A stretch of DNA of 64,000 nt from Ancylobacter crimeensis (GTDB lineage Bacteria; Pseudomonadota; Alphaproteobacteria; Rhizobiales; Xanthobacteraceae). Below are positions 32,391 to 42,149 of this stretch, one piece after another (position 1 is the stretch's first letter; every line of letters begins with the position of its first letter). The notes beneath the pieces are model-generated. The model saw only the letters and a program-made list of their open reading frames with translations. It searched no databases and was not told the origin of the DNA. The DNA is taken from contig NZ_JALKCH010000003.1 in assembly GCF_023016805.1 (NCBI RefSeq), positions 248,001 to 312,000 of the forward strand, read 5' to 3'. The position numbers and the translations under genes were made by a program.

Positions 32391-32414
32391 CCTCGGCGGA
32401 AGACGCCTCGTCCC

Positions 32415-32957
32415 TTATTCCGCCGCGTTTCCGGCCGGCGCGATCCAGGTGGAGATCCGCCCGTTCGAGCGGCCGACGGCCCGTGCGTCATAGCCGTAAT
32501 GCCGCGCGAGCCGGTCCAGCGCGAGGGTGAGGACGACCTTGCCGGCGCGCGCCGGCCAGCCATGTTCCTGCTCGACCTGCTCAAGCCCTTTCAGGAAGCA
32601 GCACACATCCATCAGCACGCCCGCGAATTCCGGCCCAACCGCGCCGAGCGCGTTGCGCACCCGCTGCTTCGCGGCAAGTACGGTTTCGGAGGGATCGAGC
32701 GCGCCCGGCACCCGTGAGCCGCGCACCCCGCTCGCATTCCAGTCGGCGGTAACGCGCGGCATCATCTGGGCGCGGGTGAAATCGGCACGCAGCCTCTCGC
32801 CGGCGAGAAGCTGATGCGGGGCGATGAGCGGGCGGCCATCCTTGCCGCGGCGCCGGGCGAACCAGGTGAGCGGGCTTTCTGCCGGATCGGCGGCCGGAGG
32901 AACGACACCGTCCCGAAGCGCGGCGGCAGAAGCAGATGGCGAGAGGGACGAGGACAT
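32415..32957 (-). CDS. DUF6456 domain protein
   Basis: The 180-residue protein has ESPLTWFARRRGKDGRPLIA, HQLLAGERLRADFTRAQMMP, LDPSETVLAAKQRVRNALGA, GVLMDVCCFLKGLEQVEQEH and KVVLTLALDRLARHYG. This is the helix-turn-helix-like DUF6456 of Rhizobiales, probably DNA-binding. ATG 32957 follows the likely start of the protein part; residues encoded farther upstream are less convincing. It converges on sufE. Confidence 0.8.
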   Translation of the reverse strand: MSSSLSPSASAAALRDGVVPPAADPAESPLTWFARRRGKDGRPLIAPHQLLAGERLRADFTRAQMMPRVTADWNASGVRGSRVPGALDPSETVLAAKQRVRNALGAVGPEFAGVLMDVCCFLKGLEQVEQEHGWPARAGKVVLTLALDRLARHYGYDARAVGRSNGRISTWIAPAGNAAE

Positions 32958-33171
32958 CTTGATTCTCCAGCTCGAAACAGGCCACAGCACGATCGCTACG
33001 CCGGGCGCCACGCCGGCAAGCCGGATGACGAGAGCGGAACGATAGGATTTTGTACTTATCATGAGATTATATGGCAACCCTGACGCGCACAACCGCGTCA
33101 GGTTGTAGCAATTGGAATGATATATCTACCGGCCATTCGAGCCCGCCACAGGATTGACGAGGCATCAGGTG

Positions 33172-33193
33172 ATATAGGATGAAAAACCTATAT
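33172..33193. promoter_or_regulatory. AT-rich inverted repeat before the small gene at 33216
   Basis: ATATAGG, spacer ATGAAAAA, CCTATAT is a perfect 7-base inverted repeat in an unusually AT-rich stretch (33171-33200) ending about 23 bases before ATG 33216. It could be a regulator site or part of a -10 region. MucR-type proteins favour AT-rich sites, and mucR is the next gene. Confidence 0.4.
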
Positions 33194-33215
33194 TTATTTG
33201 CACCCTGGAGTCCCC

Positions 33216-33446
33216 ATGTCCCCGCGTCCGCCTCGCCTGCGCGCTTGTCGCGCACAGGATCCAGATATGTTGCTCGCCGCACGAATGGAGACGCTGCGCC
33301 CCTTCATCGGCACCACGCCGGAGGAGCGCCGCATCGTCCTGTCCCGCCTGCTGCGCGAGCAGCGGCGCGCCGCCCGTAGCGGGAGGGGGTATGACGCCCT
33401 GCGCCATGCCGCACTGAGGCGGCTGATGAATGAGGCCCCCTGGTGA
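33216..33446 (+). CDS. 76-residue basic hypothetical protein
   Basis: The ATG at 33216 has a good ribosome binding site (GGAG, 6-base spacing). The product carries PDMLLAARMETLRPFIGTTP, then EERRIVLSRLLREQRRAARS and a basic helix to the end (HAALRRLMNEAPW). It is Arg-rich and helical, and could bind nucleic acid. An AT-rich promoter region with an inverted repeat lies upstream and a strong terminator follows, so it looks like an independent transcription unit. Confidence 0.6.
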   Translation: MSPRPPRLRACRAQDPDMLLAARMETLRPFIGTTPEERRIVLSRLLREQRRAARSGRGYDALRHAALRRLMNEAPW

Positions 33447-33461
33447 GCGGCCGGAAACGAA

Positions 33462-33495
33462 AATGGCCGCCGCACCGACGGGTGCAGCGGCCATT
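33462..33495. terminator. Terminator-like hairpin between convergent genes
   Basis: AATGGCCGC (33462-33470) and GCGGCCATT (33487-33495) form the outer stem, and GCACC-GACG-GGTGC an inner stem. It lies between the small plus-strand gene and the 3' end of mucR on the minus strand, and the minus strand reads TTTTCG after it. Confidence 0.8.
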
Positions 33496-33529
33496 CCTGA
33501 AACGATGTGCCGGCCGAGCCGGCGAGCCT

Positions 33530-33949
33530 TCAGCGGCGGGTGCGCCGACGCTGCTGGCCGAGGCCCATCTCCTTGGCGAGCGCGGAGCGGGCGGCGGCGT
33601 AATTCGGAGCCACCATCGGGTAGTCGGCCGGCAGGCCCCATTTCTCGCGATACTGCTCGGGCGTCATATCGTATTGCGTGCGCAGATGGCGCTTGAGCGA
33701 CTTGAACTTCTTCCCGTCCTCAAGGCACACGATGAACTCCGGCGACACCGACTTCTTGATCGGCACTGCGGGCTTCAGCGGCTCGGCGACCGGCTCCGGC
33801 TCGCCCTTGTCGAGACGCTCCAGCGCGGAATGAACATCGGCGAGCAGAGCGGGCAGGTCATTTGCCGCGACAGAATTCCTGCTGACATAGGCGGAGACGA
33901 TGTCCGCAGCCAGCTCGATATAACTCTCTTTTTGCACGGAGTCGTTCAT
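33530..33949 (-). CDS. mucR: MucR/Ros family transcriptional regulator with altered zinc ligands
   Basis: The 139-residue protein has the helical N-terminal part ([20 protein letters not shown]) and the C-terminal DNA-binding part ([40 protein letters not shown]). Ros zinc ligands are Cys, Cys, His, His. Here Cys75 is followed by Asp78 in the second place, His88 is kept, and residues 92-93 are Gln-Tyr where a His is usual. MucR proteins repress surface, motility and cell-cycle genes and bind AT-rich DNA, such as the region 33960-34160 upstream. Confidence 0.93.
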   Translation of the reverse strand: MNDSVQKESYIELAADIVSAYVSRNSVAANDLPALLADVHSALERLDKGEPEPVAEPLKPAVPIKKSVSPEFIVCLEDGKKFKSLKRHLRTQYDMTPEQYREKWGLPADYPMVAPNYAAARSALAKEMGLGQQRRRTRR

Positions 33950-34309
33950 GGCTCGTTCTGTAGAATGACATCAATAGAGTTGACGGTCGGAAAGGCCGGC
34001 CGCTCGTCGGGCCGGAGCTTCCTTGACATCTGCAAGTCTGGAGCGGCGTCACCGCATATCGAGGGTGATAGATTTATTCTGTCTGAATCGCAAGATTTTT
34101 ATGTTCACATAACCATCAACTCGACCAGACACTATATTTTTCGGCATAAAGCTTCATCGTATCCCGGCTTTCGATGGCAGGCCAGGGCGACACAACAAGC
34201 GCGCCACCTGTCTTCACGTTGGGGAAACTGATGTGGCGGGTCGGCTGCGTCTTGCCGGAACACCTGGGTCCGCCTATCTCCAAGGCCATCATTGCGCGAG
34301 GAACTCCCG
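33950..34309. other. AT-rich spacer between mucR and msrB
   Basis: No gene is supported in these 360 bases. The stretch 34070-34160 is the most AT-rich in the window (for example GATTTTTATGTTCACATAAC). It lies upstream of mucR, which fits autoregulation through AT-rich sites as known for this family, and also upstream of msrB. Confidence 0.45.
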
Positions 34310-34753
34310 ATGACCGATGCCTCACCCCGCCCCAAGGTGGTCAAGTCCGACGCTGAGTGGCGTGCCCAGCTCACGCCGGAGCAGTACGAGATTACCCGCG
34401 GTCATGCCACCGAGTGCGCCTTCACCGGCCCGCATCTTTCGCAGAAGGAACCGGGCATGTATCGCTGCGTGTGCTGCGATGCGCCGCTGTTCCGTTCCGA
34501 CGCCAAGTTCGAATCCGGCACGGGCTGGCCGAGCTTCTTCCAGCCCGTGTCGCGCGAGGCGGTGATCGGCATCGAGGACAATTCCTACGGCATGCGCCGG
34601 ATCGAGGTGCGTTGCGCGACCTGCGACGCCCATCTCGGCCATGTGTTCCCCGACGGACCACAGCCCACCGGCATGCGCTTCTGCATCAACGGCATCGCCA
34701 TGACCTTCACGCCCGACGATGTGTCTGTCAGCCCCAGCGAGGGCGCCGCGTGA
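34310..34753 (+). CDS. msrB: Peptide-methionine (R)-S-oxide reductase
   Basis: The 147-residue protein starts [20 protein letters not shown] behind GAGGAACTCC. It has zinc-binding CVCC and [12 protein letters not shown] pairs, [10 protein letters not shown], and the catalytic Cys in RFCINGIAM. It reduces methionine-R-sulfoxide in damaged proteins. Its stop overlaps the GTG start of the oligopeptidase gene (GTGA), so the two form an operon. Confidence 0.95.
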   Translation: MTDASPRPKVVKSDAEWRAQLTPEQYEITRGHATECAFTGPHLSQKEPGMYRCVCCDAPLFRSDAKFESGTGWPSFFQPVSREAVIGIEDNSYGMRRIEVRCATCDAHLGHVFPDGPQPTGMRFCINGIAMTFTPDDVSVSPSEGAA

Positions 34754-36858
34754 CCCTGCCGCCTGACAACCCTTCGGGCCACGCTCCGCTGGTGCGCAGC
34801 TTCCACGGTGAAACGCTCGTCGATCCCTATGCGTGGCTCCGCGCCGAGAACTGGCGGGAGGTGATGCATGATCCTTCCGTCCTTCCGGCCGACATCCGCG
34901 CCTTCCTCGAGAAGGAAAACACGGACGCGGAAACGTGGTTCGCCCCTCATCTCGAACGGCGCCGCACCCTCGTGCGGGAGATGCGCGGGCGTATCAAGGA
35001 AGACGATTCCTCCGTTCCTGCCCCCGACGGGCCCTTCGCCTATTATGTGCGCTTTCGCGAAGGCGGGCAGCATCCCCTCCACTGCCGCCGCCCGACCGGC
35101 GCCGAGACCGGTGCCGAGCAGGTCCTGCTGGACGGAGATGTGCTGGCCGAAGGCACCGCCTATTTCCATTTCGGCGACGCCCGCCACTCCCCGGACCACG
35201 CCCGGCTCGCCTGGGCGGTGGATGACAACGGCTCGGAATATTACACGCTGAAGGTGCGCGATCTCTCGACCGGCTCCGATCTGCCGGACGTGATCGAGGA
35301 GACCACCGGTTCGGCGATCTGGGCGGCCGACGGGCGCCATCTCTACTATGTCCGGCAGGATGCCGAGCACCGGCCGAGCTTCGTCTACCGCCATGAGATC
35401 GGCACCGATCCGGCGCGCGACGTGCTGGTGTATGAGGAGCCGGACAAGGGCTTCTTCGTCTCGCTGGGGGAAACCCAGTCCGGCCGCTTCGGTCTGATCG
35501 AGTGCGGCGACCACGAGACGAGCGAGGTCTGGCTGCTTGATCTCCGGGATCCGGCGACCCCGCCAAGCCTCATCGAGCCCCGCAGCACCGGCTTGCGCTA
35601 CGGCATCGAACACCATCCGGACATCGACGGGGTCGAAAGCCTCGTCATCATGACGAATGCGGATGGTGCCGAAGATTTCAAGATCATGCTCGCACCGCTC
35701 GCCACACCGGGCCGTACCGCGTGGCGCGACCTGGTGGCGCACCGGCCGGGCCGGCTTTTGCTTTCCAGCGCGGCGCTGCGCGGCCATCTCGTCCGGCTGG
35801 AGCGGGAGGACGGCCTGCCGCGCATAGTGTCGCACGAGATCGCGAGCGGCGAGGAGCACGCCATCGCGTTCGCCGAGGAGGCCTATGCGCTGGGTCTCGA
35901 TGTCGGTTACGGCTTCGACAAGACCGGAATCCGCTTCACCTATTCCTCCATGACCACGCCCGGCGAGGTGTGGGACTATGATCTGGCAAGCCGCGACCGG
36001 GCGCTCCTGAAGCGGCAGGAGGTACCGTCCGGCCACGATCCGGCACGCTATGTCACCCGGCGCCTCATGGCGCCGGCGGCGGATGGCGAGATGGTGCCAG
36101 TCTCCCTCATCTTCGCGAAGGACACCCCGCTCGACGGCACCGCTCCCTGCCTGCTCTATGGCTATGGCGCCTATGGCATGGCGATGCCGGCCTCCTTCTC
36201 GACGGCGCGGCTGTCGCTGGTGGATCGCGGTTTCGTCTACGCCATCGCCCATATCCGGGGCGGCACCGAGAAGGGCTGGCGCTGGTATCGCAACGGCAAG
36301 CTCGCCGAAAAGGTGAACAGCTTCACCGACTTCATCGACGTCGCCGAGCATCTGGCGGAGCAAGGAATCGTCGCGCCGAACCGGATCGTCGCCCATGGCG
36401 GCTCGGCGGGCGGGATGCTGATGGGCGCGGTCGCCAATATGCGGCCGGACCTGTTCGCCGGGATCGTGGCCGAAGTGCCCTTCGTCGACGTGCTGAACAC
36501 CATGCTCGACGACACCCTGCCCCTCACCCCGCCGGAATGGCCGGAATGGGGCAACCCGATCACCGACCCCGCCGCCTTCCGCTGGATCCGCGGCTACTCG
36601 CCCTATGACAATGTCGAGAAGACCGCCTATCCGGCCATCCTCGCGCTGGCAGGGCTCACCGATCCGCGTGTGACCTATTGGGAACCGGCCAAATGGGTTG
36701 CGCGGCTGCGCGAATTGCGGACCAACGACGCGCCCCTGGTGCTGCGCACCAATATGGATGCCGGCCATGGCGGCGCGGCGGGGCGGTTCGACCGACTGGA
36801 GGAAACCGCGCTGGTCTATGCCTTCGCACTCGCCATTGCGGGTGCGGCCGGTGGATAG
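34750..36858 (+). CDS. ptrB: Oligopeptidase B (S9A prolyl oligopeptidase family)
   Basis: The 702-residue protein starts at GTG 34750 overlapping the msrB stop. An N-terminal beta-propeller region ([40 protein letters not shown]) leads to a C-terminal alpha/beta hydrolase with [17 protein letters not shown], the nucleophile Ser in [12 protein letters not shown], Asp in LTDPRVTYW and His in [11 protein letters not shown]. It cleaves peptides after basic residues in the cytoplasm. A terminator follows. Confidence 0.93.
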   Translation: MTLPPDNPSGHAPLVRSFHGETLVDPYAWLRAENWREVMHDPSVLPADIRAFLEKENTDAETWFAPHLERRRTLVREMRGRIKEDDSSVPAPDGPFAYYVRFREGGQHPLHCRRPTGAETGAEQVLLDGDVLAEGTAYFHFGDARHSPDHARLAWAVDDNGSEYYTLKVRDLSTGSDLPDVIEETTGSAIWAADGRHLYYVRQDAEHRPSFVYRHEIGTDPARDVLVYEEPDKGFFVSLGETQSGRFGLIECGDHETSEVWLLDLRDPATPPSLIEPRSTGLRYGIEHHPDIDGVESLVIMTNADGAEDFKIMLAPLATPGRTAWRDLVAHRPGRLLLSSAALRGHLVRLEREDGLPRIVSHEIASGEEHAIAFAEEAYALGLDVGYGFDKTGIRFTYSSMTTPGEVWDYDLASRDRALLKRQEVPSGHDPARYVTRRLMAPAADGEMVPVSLIFAKDTPLDGTAPCLLYGYGAYGMAMPASFSTARLSLVDRGFVYAIAHIRGGTEKGWRWYRNGKLAEKVNSFTDFIDVAEHLAEQGIVAPNRIVAHGGSAGGMLMGAVANMRPDLFAGIVAEVPFVDVLNTMLDDTLPLTPPEWPEWGNPITDPAAFRWIRGYSPYDNVEKTAYPAILALAGLTDPRVTYWEPAKWVARLRELRTNDAPLVLRTNMDAGHGGAAGRFDRLEETALVYAFALAIAGAAGG

Positions 36859-36878
36859 ATCATGCCAGAGATGGAATG

Positions 36879-36907
36879 AAAAAGGCCGGGCATCAGCCCG
36901 GCCTTTT
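36879..36907. terminator. Rho-independent terminator
   Basis: AAAAAGGCCGGGC, loop ATCA, GCCCGGCCTTTT. The stem is perfect with T-runs on both strands, between the oligopeptidase (plus) and the 3' end of the minus-strand membrane protein gene. Confidence 0.9.
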
Positions 36908-36927
36908 ATTTCGACCGGCCGACCGTC

Positions 36928-38127
36928 TCAGCCCTGCCGCTGGACCGCGCCGGAGACATGGTCGCGCAGTTCCTGGATCGAGCTGAAGCGAATGACGCCA
37001 TCCGGCAGTTCAGCCTCGATCGAACCGTCGGCATAGAGCGTATAGGCCATACCGGCGATGATTCCGGACTTCAGGATCGCCGGCTGACCGCCCTGCGGCT
37101 CTATCTCTGGAGCGGCCGGCTCCGTCCCTTCAGCCGTCTCACCGCCAACCGGCTCGGACGCGAGCTCCGGCGTCGGGGAAGCGTCCGCCTCTTCCTCCGC
37201 AGGCCTCGACAGGCCAGCGAAGGACGCGGGCTCCTCACGGGGAGCCTGCATCGAACGGAACGGATCCTCGTCGTCCGTGGCCGTGAATGAATGGCGCAAC
37301 TCCGGCGCCGCCGGCTTCACCTGCAGGTCGGGAGCCGGGGCTTCAAGCGTCTCTGCGGGCAATGGCGGGATGGCGGGTTCGCGACGACGGAACCAGCTGG
37401 GCAGGCCAGCGGGACGGGAAGGCGCGGCCGCCTCGGATACGATGGGATCGTCCGGCAGTTCGAGAGGCGGCGGCGCAGCAGCGCGCATCCCGGACAGATC
37501 GGGTGCGGGGGCGACCGGCTCCGGAGCGACCGTGGAACGCGCCTCGGGCACCGATGCGGCCCCAGCCCGCAGGTCCGGCATCCGGTTCGGTGTGGGGCGC
37601 TCGGGCTCGGGAATACGCGGCTCGGAAAGGCGCGGCTCCGGCGTCCGAGGGTCCGGCGCGCGCAGCGCATCGGCAAAACGGCCGGTGTCTATGCGGAAAC
37701 CCTCATCGGCCGGAGACGGGGCCGCCGTATCCCCACCGAGGCGGGCGGACTCGACCACCGGCGCCACGGCGGCAGTCGCCATTGTCGCCACGACCGCAGC
37801 GGACGGCCGTGCCGGCGGCACCGGCGGCGGCACGATGGCCGGGGGAGTGGAAGGCGCCGCATCCTCCGCGACGGTCTCGGCGACGTCGATGAGGTCCTCG
37901 TCTTCAGGCTCGAAATGCACGGCGCCGGCGAGCCTGTCCTCGATCCGCACCAGCGCGCGCAGGATCAATCCCAGCGCCACCAGCAGCAGGCCGCCGACGA
38001 ATGCGAAGCCGGCAAGGACGACGAGCGTGTTGCCGAAGCTGGATTGGTAAATGGCGAGGCCGTTGAAGCCTGCGGCGATGCCGACCAGAACAACGGCGAT
38101 GCCGATACCGATGACCATTGCGCCCAT
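36928..38127 (-). CDS. Membrane protein with long Pro-rich linker and C-terminal small domain
   Basis: The 399-residue protein starts MGAMVIGIGIAVVLVGIAAG and has two membrane segments (about residues 4-24 and 33-57). An acidic patch (EPEDEDLIDVAETVAEDA) comes next, then a very long Pro/Glu/Ala-rich region. A compact C-terminal domain follows, GIIAGMAYTLYADGSIEAEL, VIRFSSIQELRDHV. The last part is recurrent in Rhizobiales membrane proteins of unknown role. ATG 38127 has GGGAG before it; a GTG precedes it by one codon. The linker could span the periplasm or cytoplasm. Confidence 0.75.
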   Translation of the reverse strand: MGAMVIGIGIAVVLVGIAAGFNGLAIYQSSFGNTLVVLAGFAFVGGLLLVALGLILRALVRIEDRLAGAVHFEPEDEDLIDVAETVAEDAAPSTPPAIVPPPVPPARPSAAVVATMATAAVAPVVESARLGGDTAAPSPADEGFRIDTGRFADALRAPDPRTPEPRLSEPRIPEPERPTPNRMPDLRAGAASVPEARSTVAPEPVAPAPDLSGMRAAAPPPLELPDDPIVSEAAAPSRPAGLPSWFRRREPAIPPLPAETLEAPAPDLQVKPAAPELRHSFTATDDEDPFRSMQAPREEPASFAGLSRPAEEEADASPTPELASEPVGGETAEGTEPAAPEIEPQGGQPAILKSGIIAGMAYTLYADGSIEAELPDGVIRFSSIQELRDHVSGAVQRQG

Positions 38128-38130
38128 CAC

Positions 38131-38442
38131 GCCACTCCCTGCATAGACGCATGCCTGTCGCCCGCGAGGGCAGCCCGCACCGCCTTTGCGCTTTCTGTTG
38201 CGACCATATCGTCCTCGTTCCTGCTGCTGTCCGCTTTCATCCGCCGCACAGCTATCACGGCAAAGGTAGGCGATGGGTTATGAAAATCGCATTATAGGAG
38301 GCTTTCGGTTGTCCGCCGCCCCGCACCGACTTATCTAGTCAGCGCCGCCCCGGCGGCACTCATCGGTTCTGTCGGGGAAGCCTCGTTCCGAGGGTCAGCC
38401 GCCGAGCGGCACGGCCACTCTTTAATTGCGGAGAAAGCTTCG
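38131..38442. other. Spacer upstream of sodB
   Basis: No gene is supported in these 312 bases. The segment 38270-38300 (TTATGAAAATCGCATTATAG) is AT-rich and is the best promoter candidate for sodB. No clear Fur or OxyR box was seen. Confidence 0.35.
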
Positions 38443-39039
38443 ATGTCGTTCACGCTTCCCGACCTCCCCTATTCCTACGACGCACTCGCTCCTTACATGT
38501 CGCGCGAGACGCTTGAATACCACCACGACAAGCATCACCTCGCCTATGTCAACAACGGCAACAACCTGCTGAAGGGCACCGAGTTCGAGGGCAAGTCCCT
38601 CGAGGAGATCGTGAAGGGCTCCTACGGCAAGAATGCCGGCCTGTTCAACAATGCCGCGCAGCACTACAACCACCTCCACTTCTGGAACTGGCTGAAGCCG
38701 AATGGCGGCGGCGCGATTCCCGGCGAGATCGAGAAGAAGCTCGTCGAGGACTTCGGCTCGGTCGACAAGTTCAAGGAAGAGTTCCTCGCGGCCGGTACCA
38801 CCCAGTTCGGCTCGGGCTGGGCGTGGCTGGCGCTCAAGGACGGCAAGTTCGTCGTCGAGAAGACCCCCAACGGCGAGAACCCGCTGGTGAAGGGCGGCGT
38901 CCCGCTGCTCGGCGTCGACGTGTGGGAACACTCCTACTACATCGACTATCGCAACCGTCGTCCCGACTATCTCAAGGCGTTCGTCGAGAACCTTGTGAAC
39001 TGGGACTATGTCGCCGAGCTGTACAGCAAGGCCGCGTGA
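38443..39039 (+). CDS. sodB: Iron superoxide dismutase
   Basis: The 198-residue protein has the metal ligands in LEYHHDKHH (His27), AAQHYNHLHFWN (the second His), and DVWEHSYYIDY (Asp and His). The AAQHYNHLHF and GWAWL contexts favour the iron form over manganese. It removes superoxide in the cytoplasm. ATG 38443 follows GGAGAAAGCTTCG, and length is that of the family. Confidence 0.95.
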   Translation: MSFTLPDLPYSYDALAPYMSRETLEYHHDKHHLAYVNNGNNLLKGTEFEGKSLEEIVKGSYGKNAGLFNNAAQHYNHLHFWNWLKPNGGGAIPGEIEKKLVEDFGSVDKFKEEFLAAGTTQFGSGWAWLALKDGKFVVEKTPNGENPLVKGGVPLLGVDVWEHSYYIDYRNRRPDYLKAFVENLVNWDYVAELYSKAA

Positions 39040-39087
39040 CGCGATGTGCGGCGCCGCCTCGCGCGGCGCCGCATCCTGCCCTCGCCC

Positions 39088-39447
39088 TCAGCGCGGCCGG
39101 AAGGGGCGCGGCTGCGGTGGCCAGCCCTTCGCGCAATAGTCGTTCCAGAAGTCGAGCTGGTAGGTCGAGCGCCACTGGTAGAGCCAGTTGTCGCACTCAG
39201 CCCGCGTGCGGAAGCACCCTTCGACCGTCTTTCCCTCAATGAAGTCGAGATTCCACGGGCTCTGCCGCCGGCCGGTGAAATGGCCGTACCAGAGCGCGCC
39301 CGGCGACCCGGATGCTGCCATGGCGCGGCAATCCCCGCCGGGAAAGGCGCCGGTGAACTCATAGGCTTCAGCCCGGGACGCCAGCGCCAGGCCCATGAAG
39401 AGCCCGACCAGCGCCCATCGCGACCGCAGTCCCGTCCCGCTTCGCAT
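39088..39447 (-). CDS. Small secreted hypothetical protein
   Basis: The 119-residue product has a signal peptide (RWALVGLFMGLALASRAEA, ending about residue 28). The mature part has four Cys residues (DCRAMA, GCFRTRAECDNWLYQW, NDYCAKGW) that could form disulfides, and a Pro/Arg-rich end. I do not recognise a named family. It overlaps nothing and its stop lies downstream of sodB on the opposite strand. The upstream CorA-like gene ends 36 bases into this gene's start region. Confidence 0.7.
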   Translation of the reverse strand: MRSGTGLRSRWALVGLFMGLALASRAEAYEFTGAFPGGDCRAMAASGSPGALWYGHFTGRRQSPWNLDFIEGKTVEGCFRTRAECDNWLYQWRSTYQLDFWNDYCAKGWPPQPRPFRPR

Positions 39448-39482
39448 CCAGCGCACCTCGGTCACCGCCGGCGGGCAGTTTA

Positions 39483-40463
39483 TCACACCACGCGAAGCCA
39501 GCGGATCAGCAGGGTGAGCGCGACGCCGAGCGCGATGACGAAGGCAGTGATGCCCCAGAAACCCGTCGGATCCGTCGCCTCCGGGATGCCGCCGACATTC
39601 ATGCCGAGCAGCCCGGTGATCAGCGTCAGCGGCGCGAACACCGCCGTCACCACCGCGAGCAGCAGCATGGAGCGGTTCATCTGCTCGGCACGGCGCTCCA
39701 CGAGCTGGTCGTAGATGACCGCGGCCCGGTCGCGGATCGAATCGAGCTCCTCGGCGAAGCGTGTCACCCGGTCGGCCGCCTCGCGCAAACGGTGACGGTC
39801 GCGGGAGGCCAGCCAGTCGGCATCCTCAAGCGAGAAATGGTTCAACGCCTCGCGCTGCGGGGCGATGTAGCGGCGCAGGATGATGGCGATGCGCCGCACC
39901 TCGCTCACCTTCGGGCTGAGGCTGGAGAGATGCTCGCTGATCGCAAGCTCCTCCAGCTCATCGGCCTGCTCGGCAAGTGTGTTGACCACGGTGTCCATGC
40001 GCTCGACGAGGCGCATCGAGGTATCGGCGACGAACTCGCCCGGCGTGCGCGGCGCGCGGCCGCGGGCAAAGGCGTCGTCGAGGTCCGCCACGGCGGAGAG
40101 CGGGCGCTTGTGGATGGAGACGATGCGGTTCGGCTCGACCCAGATGCGCAGCGAGTGCATCTCGTCCGGCAGCGAATAGGGCAGCAGGTTGATGCCGCGC
40201 AGATTGAGGAACGCCCCGCTCTCATAAAGCGCGCAGCGTGGTCGGGTCTCATCGGCGATCAGGCTGTCTATGACGCGGGGGTCGATGCCGCTTTCCTCGA
40301 CCAGCCAGGGCTGGTGGCCGTGCGGGATCAGCCGCAGATGCACCCAGGTGAAGGCGATGCCCGGCAGATGCGACGCGCGGATCTCCGGCCAGCCGATGCG
40401 CCGCGCCGCGCCCGCCCCGTCGAAGGCCCACGCCGTCACCAGCCCGTCCTTGCCATCCGCCAC
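39483..40463 (-). CDS. zntB: CorA/ZntB-family divalent cation transporter
   Basis: The 326-residue protein starts at GTG 40463. It has a large cytoplasmic domain (TWVHLRLIPHGHQPWLVEES, INLLPYSLPDEMHSLRIWVE) and two C-terminal membrane segments. The family motif GMN is in GLLGMNVGGIPEATDPTGF. It forms a pentamer; ZntB members move zinc, CorA members magnesium, and the sequence resembles ZntB more, so the substrate is an inference. It ends just after the small secreted gene start region. Confidence 0.88.
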   Translation of the reverse strand: MADGKDGLVTAWAFDGAGAARRIGWPEIRASHLPGIAFTWVHLRLIPHGHQPWLVEESGIDPRVIDSLIADETRPRCALYESGAFLNLRGINLLPYSLPDEMHSLRIWVEPNRIVSIHKRPLSAVADLDDAFARGRAPRTPGEFVADTSMRLVERMDTVVNTLAEQADELEELAISEHLSSLSPKVSEVRRIAIILRRYIAPQREALNHFSLEDADWLASRDRHRLREAADRVTRFAEELDSIRDRAAVIYDQLVERRAEQMNRSMLLLAVVTAVFAPLTLITGLLGMNVGGIPEATDPTGFWGITAFVIALGVALTLLIRWLRVV

Positions 40464-40548
40464 GCGGTCAACCCCGTCTCATGTTCGATGCCGCATGAGC
40501 CTCATGCTTGATGACGGTTTTCTGACACTCGCTACCTTTTGTCCGCAC

Positions 40549-41088
40549 TTACGCAGGGTCAGACGGCAGTTCGACCCGCTCGATGCCGCTGCGGTCCAGC
40601 CGGGCCAGCGCCTCCTTCACCGCCACGCCGCCGATGACGAGATCGGGCGCGATCTCGGCCAGCGGCACAAGCGCGAAAGCCCGCTCCATCATGCGCGGAT
40701 GCGGGATTTCGAGATCCGGCTCGGCGACCACGTCATCGCCGTAGAGCAGGATGTCGATGTCGATGGTGCGGGGGCCGAAGCGCACCTCCTTGGTGCGGTC
40801 GCGGCCGAAGGCATGCTCGACGCCGAGCAGCATGTGCAGCAATTCGCGGGCGGAAAGCTCGGTCTCCACCGCGACCACCATGTTGAGATAGGGCCCCTGC
40901 GGCACCGGTCCCCAGGGCGGGGTCTGATAGAGCGAGGATCGCGCAATGATCTTCAGCCCGATCCGCGCGATCAGCCCCACGGCCTTCGCCATGGTTCCGG
41001 CGCGGTCGCCGAGATTGGAGCCGAGGCACAGATAGGCGATGCGCTTCTCGACGACGCGCGGGCGGCGGATGAAGAATTCAGGCGGCAC
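40549..41088 (-). CDS. folK: 2-amino-4-hydroxy-6-hydroxymethyldihydropteridine pyrophosphokinase
   Basis: The 179-residue protein has AYLCLGSNLGDRAGTMAKAV, SLYQTPPWGPVPQGPYLN, EHAFGRDRTKEVRFGPRTID and IDILLYGDD, then IPHPRMMERAFALVPLAEIA, all FolK signatures for ATP and pterin binding. It catalyses the step before dihydropteroate synthase in folate synthesis. GTG 41088 overlaps the end of folP by 11 bases. No folB lies between the two. Confidence 0.94.
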   Translation of the reverse strand: MPPEFFIRRPRVVEKRIAYLCLGSNLGDRAGTMAKAVGLIARIGLKIIARSSLYQTPPWGPVPQGPYLNMVVAVETELSARELLHMLLGVEHAFGRDRTKEVRFGPRTIDIDILLYGDDVVAEPDLEIPHPRMMERAFALVPLAEIAPDLVIGGVAVKEALARLDRSGIERVELPSDPA

Positions 41089-41956
41089 GGACGATCGCCT
41101 CCGTCACGCGCGCAGCCTGCACATGGGCGGCCACGTCATGCACCCGGATGATGGCACAGCCCGCCGCGATGCCGAGCACGTTGGAGGCGATGGTGCCGGG
41201 CACCCGTTCGGCCGGCTTCGCGTCGATCACCTTTCCGATCAGCGACTTGCGCGAGGTGCCGAGCAGCACCGGGAAGCCGAGCGCGCAGAAGTCGCGCAGA
41301 TGGGCGAGTGCGGTCAGGTTCTGCTCGAAGGTCTTGCCGAAGCCGATGCCGGGATCGAGCGCGATACGGTCCGCCCGTATCCCCGCGCGCGCGGCCGTCT
41401 CCAGCGAACGCTCGAAGAAGCCGGTGATGTCGGCGACGATATCGACCGCGCCGTCCACTTCGCTGCGGTTGTGCATGGCGACGACGCCCGCCTCATATCC
41501 GGCGGCGACGCGGGCCATGTCGGGGTCGCCGAGCAGGCCCCATATGTCGTTGACGATGTGGGCGCCGGCCTCCAGCGCCGCCTGCGCGACGCGCGCCTTC
41601 TGGGTGTCGATCGAGATCGGCACATCGAGCGCCGCCCGCACAGCCTCGATCGCCGGCACCACGCGGGCGATCTCCTCCTCCGCCGGCACCGGGGTGTGGC
41701 CGGGTCTCGTCGATTCGCCGCCGATGTCGAGGATGTCGGCACCCTCCTCCACCAGCCGGCGGGCATTGGCCACCGCATCGGCGAGGGCGAAGCTGCGCCC
41801 GCCGTCGGAGAAAGAATCCGGCGTCACATTGAGGATGCCCATGATGAGGGTACGCGCGTCATAGGCGAGCGTGCGGCCGCGCGCATCCATGCGGGGCTGC
41901 TGAGGCGGGGCAAAGCCCCCGCGCGTGCGGGTGGTCTCATCGGTCGGCAGGGACAT
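41078..41956 (-). CDS. folP: Dihydropteroate synthase
   Basis: The 292-residue TIM-barrel enzyme has [56 protein letters not shown] and [16 protein letters not shown]. It joins pABA to the pterin and is the sulfonamide target. The ATG at 41956 is 193 bases from the divergent HerA-like gene. It precedes and overlaps folK. Confidence 0.95.
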   Translation of the reverse strand: MSLPTDETTRTRGGFAPPQQPRMDARGRTLAYDARTLIMGILNVTPDSFSDGGRSFALADAVANARRLVEEGADILDIGGESTRPGHTPVPAEEEIARVVPAIEAVRAALDVPISIDTQKARVAQAALEAGAHIVNDIWGLLGDPDMARVAAGYEAGVVAMHNRSEVDGAVDIVADITGFFERSLETAARAGIRADRIALDPGIGFGKTFEQNLTALAHLRDFCALGFPVLLGTSRKSLIGKVIDAKPAERVPGTIASNVLGIAAGCAIIRVHDVAAHVQAARVTEAIVRAA

Positions 41957-42149
41957 CCGGTCGGGCCTTTCTCGTCACGCCCCCAAATTGCGCGGCTGGG
42001 TCGCGAAGGCAAGAGCGACGAGGGGCAACAGCGCGAAGGACAACGCCATCCCGAAGGCGCTTTCGGGGGAGCATCGTGCGTGCCGCTTGCCGAACCCCAC
42101 GCGGCTGCGCTCTATAGATGCACCGGACAATGAGGCGGGAGGACCACCC

